From: Agaricus subrufescens
Lineage: Eukaryota; Basidiomycota; Agaricomycetes; Agaricales; Agaricaceae
Reading direction: 5' to 3'
Length of the DNA: 27,922 nucleotides
NCBI GenBank assembly: GCA_029945375.1
Contig: JAQOTE010000042.1
Location: 1 to 27,922 of the forward strand
Part shown: positions 9,601 through 19,138 of the stretch, piece after piece
How positions within the stretch are numbered: the stretch's first letter is position 1
Layout: every line of letters begins with the position of its first letter
Notes under the pieces: model-generated
What the model was told of the DNA's origin: nothing
The model's input: the letters and a program-made list of their open reading frames with translations, nothing else
The model's database searches: none
Made by a program: the position numbers and the translations under genes

Positions 9601-9769
9601 GTAGTTCCTCCTCGCCCAGTTTGTTGAGGTCGAATTCTTCCATAAACTCGATGGCCACGCGCGCCTTGAATTGCCTGGTAGTGCCATCGGATTGGGCTTT
9701 CACCCAGCTAGCATGGCGTGCTTCGAGCCATTCACGTTGTGCAGGAGTAGTCCACTGAGCGCGTGTCAT
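6673..9769 (-). CDS. KDZ-associated accessory protein, 12 exons, function unknown
   Basis: Proposed minus-strand exons (plus coordinates): 9542-9769, 9149-9492, 8974-9099, 8809-8918, 8447-8759, 8335-8394, 8011-8279, 7820-7948, 7632-7760, 7414-7569, 7081-7364, 6673-7032. All introns are 48-62 nt, GT..AG, with compatible phases; the total is 2508 nt, 835 residues. Features: an N-terminal WTTPAQREWL block; a charged Glu/Lys-rich region (about 140-190); a KKTGWVFTILAGGPD motif (about 209-223); basic PSPKKKQP (about 301) and MKRKKGAEK (about 360) stretches that could be nuclear signals; a repeated Pro/Ser-rich module (about 394-621); and a C-terminal block with WWKLLQPSER and NGFFIIIIALAWW. I recognise this architecture as a recurrent uncharacterised protein of agaricomycete genomes but know no activity. 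The NGFF..WW stretch is hydrophobic but is not a convincing membrane span. It diverges from the transposase. Splice sites at 8395 and 7033 are the least certain. Confidence 0.72.
7414..8170 (-). repeat. Tandem exon-plus-intron duplication inside the accessory gene
   Basis: Four units of about 190 bp, with exon 3' ends near 8011, 7820, 7632 and 7436 (steps about 191, 188 and 194). Each has an exon encoding a module of the form AQ(L/V)QDG.LDG....MPPS.PGE..RVSSE..AKG, followed in the first three by an intron starting GTACnTnA and ending ACAG or GCAG. The introns resemble each other as well as the exons. The oldest-looking unit is the one at 7414-7569, which has no intron at the usual place and reads on into PSKDSTEG. 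Confidence 0.88.
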
Positions 9770-10014
9770 GGTTATTGAAAAAGCCTAGGAAAAATGAAAA
9801 TATCGACGAGGGTACGTATCTCCATTTACAGGTTACCCGTGCCGTGTTGAATATAAGAGGTATAGACAATTTTACAACATCAAATGCTGAGCTGCGGGTT
9901 TGTCTTTTTTGTTGTATGACTTCTTGTGGCCATGAACGACGCTAGCGAAACAGTCTCAGTGGTTGCCCAAGGCTCGCTCAATCGAATTGTCCACCTCTGC
10001 CTTCTGGTTTTCAA

Positions 10015-10240
10015 GAACACGCGCGAGGCCTCCCACGACATTCTGGAACATAAAGGACACGCGCGACGCCTCCCATAACATTCTGCAACATCAAGGACAT
10101 GCGCGCTGCGTTCTCGTTTTCAAGAACACGCACGAGGCCTCCCACGACATTCTGCAGCATAAAGGACAAGTGCGAAGCCTCCTACAACATTGTGCAACAT
10201 CGAGTACACGCGCGAGGGCCCCCCACAACATTCTGTAGCA
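10015..10240 (+). repeat. Minisatellite, 40-bp period, about 5-6 units
   Basis: Degenerate units of the form ACACGCGCGAGGCCTCCCAC then GACATTCTGCAACATAAAGG, one of them shortened and joined to a TTTTCAAGA piece. It lies about 250 bp upstream of the accessory gene start. Confidence 0.85.
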
Positions 10241-10516
10241 TCCTGACTTACGCGATCGAAAGTGAAGGAAAACTCACAGATGGTCTCGTCAACTTGCGCT
10301 CTTGCGCCCAATGGCGCCAGCGAGAGTGCTGTGGTGCCTTCATCAAATACTCCCATACATCTGCATTGGCACGTATAAAAGTCCTTTTGCTACGAATCGT
10401 CATCTTGTCGATAGTACAATTGTAACGTCACATGGATATAAAAAAAAATGGATCTTACGATCTCGCTTGAGTGATCATCACGTGTGTAAGGGCGGGTTGA
10501 ATCCGGGGAATAAATA

Positions 10517-11060
10517 GATTAGCCGAGAATCGGGCAGGAACCCTGGAACAAGGCGATATCACATGCTCCCCGTGCACGGCCGAGATGGCCGCTCATTGTG
10601 GATGGCTGTTGATTGTCATGTGAGACAGTGACAAGGATGACTTACCCACCGATTTCCCTCGCATCAAAATCGTTGGGACAGATGATTGTTGCGCGAGACA
10701 ATGACAAAGGCTACTTGCCCAACGTCTATACTCGCATCAAAATGCTTTGCGGGTCTATCCGCCCAACCAATGGTTTCCCACGCGCACTCGGGAAGAAATA
10801 GACTAGCCGATGATGGGGGAGCCAGCCGATATCACATGCTTCCCGTGCACGGCCGAGATGGGCGCCCATTGTGTAAGACAGTAACAAGGGTGACTTGCCC
10901 ATGGTTGCCTGTCGCATCAAAATCCTTTTGGCAGTTTATTGTTGCGTGAGACAATGACAAGGGCTACTTGCCCACCGTTTACACTCGCATCAAAATCCTT
11001 TTCGGGCGTATCCCGCCCCATCAAGAGTTTCCCACGCATACCGACTGAATCCCTAACACT
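10517..11060 (+). repeat. Direct duplication of about 280 bp with internal 74-bp repeats
   Basis: Unit 1 (10517-10798) and unit 2 (10799-about 11060) both start AGA(T/C)TAGCCGA and contain GATATCACATGC..CCCGTGCACGGCCGAGATG. Within each, a module GAGACAATGACAAGGGCTAC TTGCCC..CGCATCAAAAT occurs twice, giving four copies (near 10622, 10696, 10875 and 10948). Confidence 0.85.
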
Positions 11061-12244
11061 CGTTTTCCCGTCTCCTTGGAGAAATCTAGTGCTAAAACAG
11101 CCGTTGTACCATTGGATTGTATGTATGTATCTGTATAAGCACTGTATCTCGTACACATTCATGCATTAGGATTACATTACACGACAAATGTCCCAGACAC
11201 CTGATCTGAATAAAACACAGCTGCAGAGCATGTTTCCGAGTCAGTGCATAATCTAGTGAATGGATTCGATACATGGATATGGGATGGTCGTGTGAGTGGA
11301 AGGGCTTAGGCATACAAAAGTATAGGCTTACTGTGTCTAATTTACTAGAGTCGTGCTTTTGAAGAGGTAGCTTCGTATTTTTGGACTCATGTAGTGCGGC
11401 GCACAGCGTGGCTCCTATGCGCCTTTGAGCGCATAGTAGTTCTGTATGTTGTGAAAAAGAGATCTCGAGAAACAGACAAAATCCGGATGAGATATTTCAA
11501 TTCTTCATCAAATTGTACATCGATGACTTGTAGAACTCGACCCAGCTCGCATTTTGATAACCTTAGGTCTCTAAGTGGGATTTAAAACCTATACGGTCAT
11601 GTAGACATTGACCATGGCTTCCAAATACAAAAGGAATCTCGCAAATCAACCGGGAAATCAAAAAAGCATAGAGTGTGTACCACAAAAGTGGGTGCTGATG
11701 CGAAACCCGCGAGACGAAATTATGCACGATATCAGTTCTTCAACAACCACATTGTTGTACAAATTTTGTTCCTCGGTCAATTGTCGAGATTTTTTTTTCA
11801 GTTTAAAGCCCTCAATAATCCTTGTTCAGAAGTGTTAACTTTATATCGCAGCAGTCAGTATATGACCGTCGAAATGTAATTTTATTAAGGCTGCCTAATG
11901 ATTGATGTCTAATGTCACAAAGAAGTGGTTATATCTCCTCCAGTTTTTGATCACACTCCGAGATTCTTCTTGTGTATAATACCTCACACAAACGCGCACA
12001 GAGGCGCATTATACTGAGCGCGTGCGCCACAGTGCGTCAATTCATACATGCCCCGCCATCATTACAATTTGATACGACCGTAAACTACATAAATCACTTC
12101 TACCATAGCTTATATGATACTTACATTGCCGTGTACATACATAAATACTGACGACACATCCATAACGGTGATAGCTTGAGAGCATTATGCCCTCAAGGAC
12201 GGTAGGAATGGGTGCTAGACGTTCAGAAAGTGTGCGTGGGAAGG

Positions 12245-12420
12245 TATTGATGCGGCTGGAATTCAGCCAAAAATGGAATCAGGCGCGAGCGCAACAGTGG
12301 GCAGGCATCTCTTCTCATTGTCTCACGCAACAACTAAGTGCCATCGGTGATGAGCGGCCATCTCGGCCATGCGCTACAAGCATGTGATATCGGCTTGTTC
12401 CTTGTTCCATTCTCGGCCAT
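12245..12420 (-). repeat. Inverted relative of the 10517-11060 repeat
   Basis: On the minus strand this reads GCCGATATCACATGCTTGTA, then GGCCGAGATGGCCGCTCAT and GTTGTTGCGTGAGACAATGA, the same blocks in the same order as 10540-10720. It forms an imperfect inverted repeat with those copies across about 1.3 kb. Confidence 0.8.
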
Positions 12421-12540
12421 CTCATTCCCTTCCGCATTTGAATCCCCGACGCATAAACTGTATATTCTATCAGCCACACTATGATTACCTGACGATTACC
12501 TCATCACTCGAGACCCATCATGTCGATTCTTTCCCTTCCC

Positions 12541-12684
12541 CATTTTCAATCTCCGACTCGCGAACTGTACATTTTTATCAGCCACGTCATCACAGCGAAC
12601 TTCGCAACTCCGCATTTTCAATCTCCGACCCACAAACTGTACATTTTTATCAGCCACGTCATCACAGCGAACTTCGCAACTTGA
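12541..12684 (+). repeat. 72-bp tandem duplication
   Basis: CATTTTCAATCTCCGAC starts both 12541 and 12613 and the two units end CAGCGAACTTCGCAAC; they are nearly identical. A diverged third relative (GAATCCCCGACGCATAAACTG) lies near 12440. Upstream of the transposase gene. Confidence 0.85.
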
Positions 12685-13402
12685 AGTCGCAGTCAGAATA
12701 TATCTTAGCCTCCTTGATCATTAAGTAATGCTGAACATCCAGACTGATATTGCTGACGTGTTGACAAATTATAGAAACCTAATGCGATGTTAAACACAGA
12801 TTGAGTACTTGAACGTTGCTGGCAAGGGTTCACGAGGTTATTGAGACTGCGCAGGGTGCCCTCGAACACCAGGTTAACACTCCACACCAGGTGAACGCTG
12901 GGAGCCACCGAGGCCATCGCGTTATGCTGAATTGACATAGGAATTGAGAGAAGGTCACTAGGAGTCTTTAGACCTTCTCGCCGGCCTCATCAAGGCCAGA
13001 ACGCAAAGATGGCGAGTTTGTGCAGGTCGCTCGCGAACGATACTCGAATGATAGCAGTTTGTTTGCCCTAGGACCGTCGAGTCAGAAGTGTCAGAGCCTC
13101 CGATGTGTTTAAGGGTGCGAAGAGCTCAGTTTTCTCTAAGGCCCAATTATTGGCGTTTTCATTTCTGCCAATCTTCTCGCTCTGGGAGTCAGGTGATTCA
13201 GAGTTCCAGCTCACTTCGACACCACTCTGACACCACATTCTGCACGCTACGCCATTGTCACCTGTCCAACATTCCTCAACTTGAGTTCACGACGTCACAC
13301 GTGGTTTTCATCCAACTCCCCCCTAGCGTTGAGTCATTTACAACTTCTTTTTTCTTTCAAGGTCGCTGACATATAGCGAATGTCCGGTTCATTTCTAGGC
13401 AC

Positions 13403-16400
13403 ATGTCAGATACAGGACAACCCAAACGACCGTCCTCTCCAGGTTCTGTAAGTCTGGAAGATGACAGAAGACCTGCCAAGAAGGAGAGAACTGCGCGCCG
13501 TGCAAAGGTCGACCATAAGGGCCGCGACCATAGACGTGTCACTTCCGTTCGCGTCAAGAGCAGTACAGGCGCTTATAGGTCACGTAGGATGAAGGAGGAA
13601 AAGGTGGAACCCACGCTATCAGTACCTGTGGAGAATGGAGATACCAGCGAGGCGATTGGACCGGTGAGTACATGTGGCAGTTAGAAAGAGTAAAACGTCT
13701 CTGACAGTGGATAATTATCAGGCTAGTCCTTCATCCTGGGCCCCAAACGTTGACTCTGAAATCGCAACTGACAACCTGGACGCGACAATCAGGCCTAAGA
13801 GAAAAAAAAACACCACGGCCGTAAGTGTGATATTAGGCTTTTTGTTCTTATTGACTTACTACGGAACGATGTCACTTAGACAAAACTCCAAGATTGGTTA
13901 GCATACCGCGATTCCACCCTTGATGAACTTCTGCGGCTCGAAGGCCCAGCCGTACACCATGACTCCGATGGGCGCACCATGTGCTCCTTCTGCTCCTCAA
14001 GTGATGCGACGGGCAGTCTTTTTCAATGCGTGGATTGCATTCAAGGTGTCTCTAGCGTGATGTGTAGAGACTGCCTTCTGAAAGGCCATCAGCAGAACCC
14101 GCTACATCGTATAAATGTATTCAATCCCACCCCCATGCCAAACAACATACTAACACCAGCGTAGAAATGGACTGGAGTCTTTTTTATCAGTACTAGTCTT
14201 CGCGATGTGGGACTTCGTTGCCAGTTAGGCCATGCTGGCTCTCTCTGTCCTGACCCACGCCCGGGGCCATCCGACTTTGTGGTTTTCGACTCAAATGGAT
14301 TTTCGCGAGTCAGCGTGGACTTCTGTGGCTGCACCAAATCACTTGGTGTCCCCCCTCGTGTTCAACTACTGCGGGCAGGATGGTTCCCAGCTTCTTCTGA
14401 GCGACCTCGCACGGCATTCACCTTTAATGTCTTGAACGCATTTCATCAGCTGACCTTACAAGGAAAAACAACATTATACGATTATTATCATTCCCTGACC
14501 TTTCAAACTGACAACTTGATGCTTGGGAAGCCTGCGGTACGTTCTCTAGATGCTGGACTATCAGGATATCCTTTATCTAACCGTTGTCTCTTCAAGCATC
14601 GATACAAGGAGTTCCAACATGTGTTCCGTGTTTGGCGCCACCTGAAATCATTGAAGCAGGCAGGTCGAGCGCATGATCCAGAAGGTGTGGGGGCCACATC
14701 TAATGGTGAACTTGCTCTTGAATGTCCTGCTTGTCCGCATCCTACCAAAAACCTCCCCGAAAACTGGGAGAATTTCCCCCCCAATCTACGGTGAGTGTGA
14801 TCCTTCATCAATTTGGGGTAGGTAATCATCCTATATGTAGATTCCTTTTTACGCTGTTCATAGCCCTTGATGCAAACTTCAAACTCAAGAACAAAGAACG
14901 TGGTATTCAAGATTTCGAGTTGGATCCTGGATTAGGCTGTTATGTCGAGCATGCCCCTTACCAGAAGCATATTTTGGGACATGACACGGAAGCTGAGGTA
15001 GGTACAACTCACCTGCATGATATACAACCACTTAACAAACTTTTAGCTAAATTCATGTTCCTCGGATCATACAGCAATTGCAAGGGCTAATACGTCCATT
15101 CCAGGGTACTGTGTAAATGGTGTTGGTGCTAGTATTTGTTCACGCCATTCACTCATTCGCCGAAATGGTGTAGTTGATCTACCGAAGGGAGAAAAGTAAG
15201 CACACATTTTATATTCTGGGATTAATGCTGATGCTGTGATAGATATTCAAGTATGGACTACATGATACTGTCGGCATTAATGGGTATTTCCCTTATGCGA
15301 GTGTTGATATCCTATGACATTGGGTGTCAATGGATGAAACACTTTTACAGGCGCATGGCTGAGTATCCAAAGGAAATGCAGCTTCCAGATAATACTGTTG
15401 TGGATATTGGGATTCCCAGCTGGCATGTTAATGGTCATGGATCATTTTGTCGAGCAACCTATTCACTGAATCATATTTCGGGTGTTGGGCGGACTTGTGG
15501 AGAAGATATTGAGATAGGTTGGTCTCATACAAATGCACTTGGTCCTAGTGTCAGGGAGATGGGTCCAGCTATGAGACGTGAAACACTGAATTATCACTGG
15601 AATGGATGGAATTTCCGAAAATATGTGGGATTTCGTGAGTAGATTTATTTTTCACCTCTTAACTGCAAATCTGAGTTCATTATACAGGGAGTCTGTTTGC
15701 AAAGCGATTTGAAGATGCAGTTGTGATGAAGGATAAGCATGAAGCTAATCTGTCTCTTCTTTCATCAGGATTCTCAGAGGCAACACTTGCAAAATGGAGA
15801 CGGATGGTTGATGATTGGGAGGATGAACGTTCACAGTGGTCTCGGTCCAAGTTCACTCTTAGGCCATCAAAACCTAATCCATTTATGGAGCATGAGATAT
15901 GTAAGTGGCTATCTATTATGACTAATCTCAACATTAATCCACTTTGTTTAGCCAAGTCAATTCAAGAGATTCGCTTGGAGTTAGCAAGAAAAGAAGCAGC
16001 TGATGCTACTCGGGGCGTTATCTCACCACACAAGATTAGTATTGGTGATTTCATTATCAAGGGATTTGAGCTTGAAGAACAACAGTAAGTACACTTCTTT
16101 TTGGTGATCATATAATAACTAACTTGGTGATTTAGATTTAGGCTATTACAGGAGGCTTCATTGATAGGAAAACTTGATCCTACTACAAAACCAACAAAGA
16201 AGCAAGTTGATCTACAAGAAAAGCGTAATACTCTTCATCATCGTATTGCCCAATGGCGGAAGATCCAATTGGATCATATGCCATTTCTTGGATCACAGCC
16301 AAGTATATCTGCCACTTTGGATATTGATGACCAGGCAACAGGTGAAGCAGCAGAACTACTTCCTTTGTTTCTGCCACTTTCTGTTCCTTCAACCTTTCAT

Positions 16401-17180
16401 AGTTTCCCTTCAATGAAGTTATTGATGGAAACAGAAGTTCAACTCCGTATTGGGCAGGCAGATGAAGCTCTTGAAACAATTCGCCGAAATCGTCGCACAA
16501 TTACAAGTCTCACTATATTCAAGCAGTTGAATATCTCAGGCACTGGCAACAAGCAAAATACTCGTATTCGTAATCTTTTTGATTGCTATAACCATCGCAT
16601 TCAACTTGCAGCTAACATTTATCGACATGCCCATCATTTGATAACCACCTTTCAACCTCATGACCCATCACTTCTTCGGCTCAAAAAGCTTGCTCCTGAA
16701 GACATCCGTGGACCAGGACGAGGGTCAGAAGAAAAGGAAGCTGCAGGAAGATATCAAATGTCTTGGATTTGGTTGGCAAGTAATAGCAGGCAAGCTTCTG
16801 ATGAAGAGGATGAAGAATTTATTAGTTCAATGCAAGTTGAGTGGGTCAAAGCACTAGCAAGGAAGAACCGGTGGAATGAAGAATACTTGTTGATTCAAGA
16901 GGAAATGCGGCGCACAGTTGCTTATTTGGAATGGAAAGCAGAGTGGTGGATGGAACAGGCAACAAAAAGAAGGGTCGATGATCAGGGTTTGGCCCAGGGA
17001 TTGCATGCATATGCTTATCAACAAGCATATTTGCAAGAGGCAATGGCAAAGAGCTGTGTCAAGAAATGGGTACCATTGTTGAAAATACATGGAGGAGATA
17101 TAAACTGGGCAAGTAAGTATGAAGGTGAAGAAGGAGATGAGTTAGAAAAGGAGAGTGATGAAGAGTCTGAGGATGAGTAG
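13403..17180 (+). CDS. KDZ-superfamily transposase with CxC2-type N-terminal zinc cluster
   Basis: Proposed exons: 13403-13663, 13722-13820, 13880-14116, 14165-14790, 14841-14997, 15047-15195, 15243-15634, 15688-15900, 15952-16084, 16136-17180; 3312 nt, 1103 residues, all phases compatible. The basic N-terminus precedes a DWLAYRDSTLDELLRLEG block and a zinc cluster: C155/C158, C170/C173, C182/C185, H190, H196. Next come GLRCQLGH, VDFCGC, GWFPAS and ECPACPHPTKNLPENW, all typical of the CxC2 region. The RNase H-fold core follows, with likely catalytic Asp in ALDANF (about 418) and in SYDIGCQW (about 535) and Glu in GRTCGEDIEIGW (about 597), plus the CSRH and NHISGVGR blocks of KDZ enzymes. The C-terminus has LEEQQFRLLQE and an acidic tail. 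It excises and inserts the element. 14537-14596 (GTACGT, CTAAC, AAG; no stop) may be an extra in-frame intron, giving 1083 residues. No frameshift seen. It ends about 40 bp before the right arm. Confidence 0.9.
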
Positions 17181-17220
17181 GAGAGATTATAACTTAGTCA
17201 ATTTGGCTGTAGTGTTTACA

Positions 17221-19129
17221 ATGCCTATAACAAAAACCCCAGATTACAAGAATGAAAATGCCAAAGTGCAAGAATGAAACTGCCATTGAGTGAGATTGAA
17301 ACTATCAATTGAATGCAATGAAAATTCCAACAAGGTAAATATGAAAACACCAATTGTTGGGAATGAAACATCCATAGTGCAATAATGAAAACCCCAGACC
17401 ACAAGAATAAAAATGCCAAAGTGCAGTAATGAAACTGCCATTGAATAAGATTGAAACTATCAATTGCATGCAATGAAAATTCCAACAAGGTAAATATGAA
17501 AACACCAATTGTTGGGAATGAAACACCCATAGTGCAATAATGAAAACCCCAGACCACAAGAATAAAAATGCCAAAGTGCAGTAATGAAACTGCCATTGAA
17601 TGAGATTGAAACTATCAATTGCATGCAATGAAAATTCCAACAAGGTAAATATGAAAACACCAATTGTTGGGAATGAAACATCCATAGTGCAATAATGAAA
17701 ACCCCAGACCACAAGAATAAAAATGCCAAAGTGCAGTAATGAAACTGCCATTGAATAAGATTGAAACTATCAATTGCATGCAATGAAAATTCCAACAAGG
17801 TAAATATGAAAACACCAATTGTTGGGAATGAAACATCCATAGTGCAATAATGAAAACCCCAGACCACAAGAATAAAAATGCCAAAGTGCAGCAATGAAAC
17901 TGCCATTGAATGAGATTGAAACTATCAATTGCATGCAATGAAAATTCCAACAAGGTAAATATGAAAACACCAATTGTTGGGAATGAAACATCCATAGTGC
18001 AATAATGAAAACCCCAGACCACAAGAATAAAAATGCCAAAGTGCAGCAATGAAACTGCCATTGAATAAGATTGAAACTATCAATTGCATGCAATGAAAAT
18101 TCCAACAAGGTAAATATGAAAACACCAATTGTTGGGAATGAAACACCCATGGTGCAATAATGAAAACCCCAGACCATAAGAATAAAAATCCCAAAGTACA
18201 ACAATGAAATTGCCATTGTATAAGGTTGAAACTATCAATTGTATACAATGAAAATCCCAACAAGTGGAAATGAGAATGTGCACAGGTAGGTATGAAAATG
18301 CCAATAGCTAGCAATAATACCTCCATGGGGTAATAATGAAAATGCCAAAGTTTTCTAATGAAAACTCCAAGTCACAATAATGAAAATGCCAAAATTCAGC
18401 AATGAAATTGCTATTGCACAAGATTGAAACTATCAATTGGATATAATGAAAACCCCAGACAAGAATAAAAATACCAAAGTGGAGCATTGAAACTGCCATT
18501 GTATAAGATTGAAACTATCAATTGCATACAATGAAAACCCCAATAAGTGGAAATGAGAATGTACACAGGCAGGTATGAAAATGCCAATACCTGGCAATAA
18601 TATCTCCATGGTATAATAATGAAAATGCCCAATGTTTCTAATGAAAATTCTTAGTCACAACAATGAAAATGCCAAAGTTCAGCAATGAAACTACCCATTA
18701 TATAGAATGAAAACAAACAATTGGGTATGAAAATACTTACTACCAAATATGAAAACACCAATCCCTGGTTATGAAATGTCCATGATATAATAATGAAAAC
18801 AAAATGAAAATCTCTAGACATAGTAATGAAAATGCCAATATCCACCAAGAACCAGTAGAATGAGATTGCCAACTGACTAGAATGAAACATCCAGTCAGAT
18901 TTAACAATAGTAGTATAAACCAAGAATGATATTGCCAGTGTATAAGTATAGTATTGATAATATATTGGACTGGCATATTATGAAACCTCCAATCTCAAAA
19001 ACAGCGGAATAATGAAAACATAGACTGGATATATCATAACCGTAAGTTGCAGTCGTTCATTGGATACAATGAAAATTCTTCAATTGGATATAGCCAATAA
19101 GTTATGATAACGGGTAGCAGCTACTAGTG
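17221..19129. repeat. Right inverted-repeat arm of the KDZ element
   Basis: Reverse-complement counterpart of the left arm: the outer 18217-19112 matches 4248-5143, and the inner part is the 155-bp array. The arm is about 400 bp shorter than the left one because it has fewer satellite units. Its inner edge lies 40 bp after the transposase stop codon, so the transposase terminator and 3' UTR must be within the satellite. No gene. Confidence 0.9.
17286..18216 (-). repeat. 155-bp tandem array, right arm (6 units)
   Basis: Minus-strand units begin at 18216, 18061, 17906, 17751, 17596 and 17441, with exact 155-bp steps, and a partial unit runs from 17286 to about 17221. The short-unit variants present on the left are absent. 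Confidence 0.93.
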
Positions 19130-19138
19130 GCCCTTGGA
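19130..19138. repeat. 9-bp target-site duplication of the KDZ element, right copy
   Basis: GCCCTTGGA, identical to 4225-4233 and directly outside the CACTAG tip at 19129. Confidence 0.92.

Larger units (their letters stand above)
9770..13402. other. Spacer between the divergent accessory and transposase genes
   Basis: 3.6 kb with no convincing gene on either strand. The open frames are short, lack family motifs and do not splice into anything I recognise. It must hold both promoters. It contains a 40-bp minisatellite (10015-10240), a direct duplication (10517-11060) with an inverted relative (12245-12420) and a 72-bp duplication (12541-12684). A TATAAAA lies at 10374-10380 and a pyrimidine-rich CTTCTTTTTTCTTTC tract lies about 50 bp before the transposase start, like the core promoters of many fungal genes. 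11060-12240 and 12690-13330 show nothing beyond short GCGC-rich palindromes near 11415-11437 and 11990-12040. Confidence 0.6.
4234..19129. mobile_element. Complete KDZ-superfamily DNA transposon, 14,896 bp
   Basis: Defined by the 9-bp duplication and by inverted tips: left CTCGTGGCTGCTCTCG and, on the opposite strand at the right, CACTAGTAGCTGCTACCCG, both followed by TTATCATAACTTATTGGC. The tips align imperfectly; the inverted repeat then becomes near-identical for about 0.9 kb and passes into inverted 155-bp satellite arrays. The interior holds a minus-strand accessory gene (6673-9769), a 3.6-kb repeat-rich spacer and the plus-strand KDZ transposase (13403-17180). KDZ (Kyakuja-Dileera-Zisupton) elements are known to expand in agaricomycetes and make target duplications of about this size. 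Both genes have unbroken spliced frames and the outer arms hardly differ, so insertion looks recent and the element may be autonomous. It sits inside a LINE gag gene. Confidence 0.92.

Noticed and set aside
10015..10240. CRISPR-like array
   Set aside because: Units are directly adjacent without unique spacers, and the context is eukaryotic.
9770..13402. A hidden third gene (for example a TET/JBP dioxygenase, reported with some KDZ elements) in the spacer
   Set aside because: Only short frames, no recognisable dioxygenase or other motif, and no plausible splicing chain.
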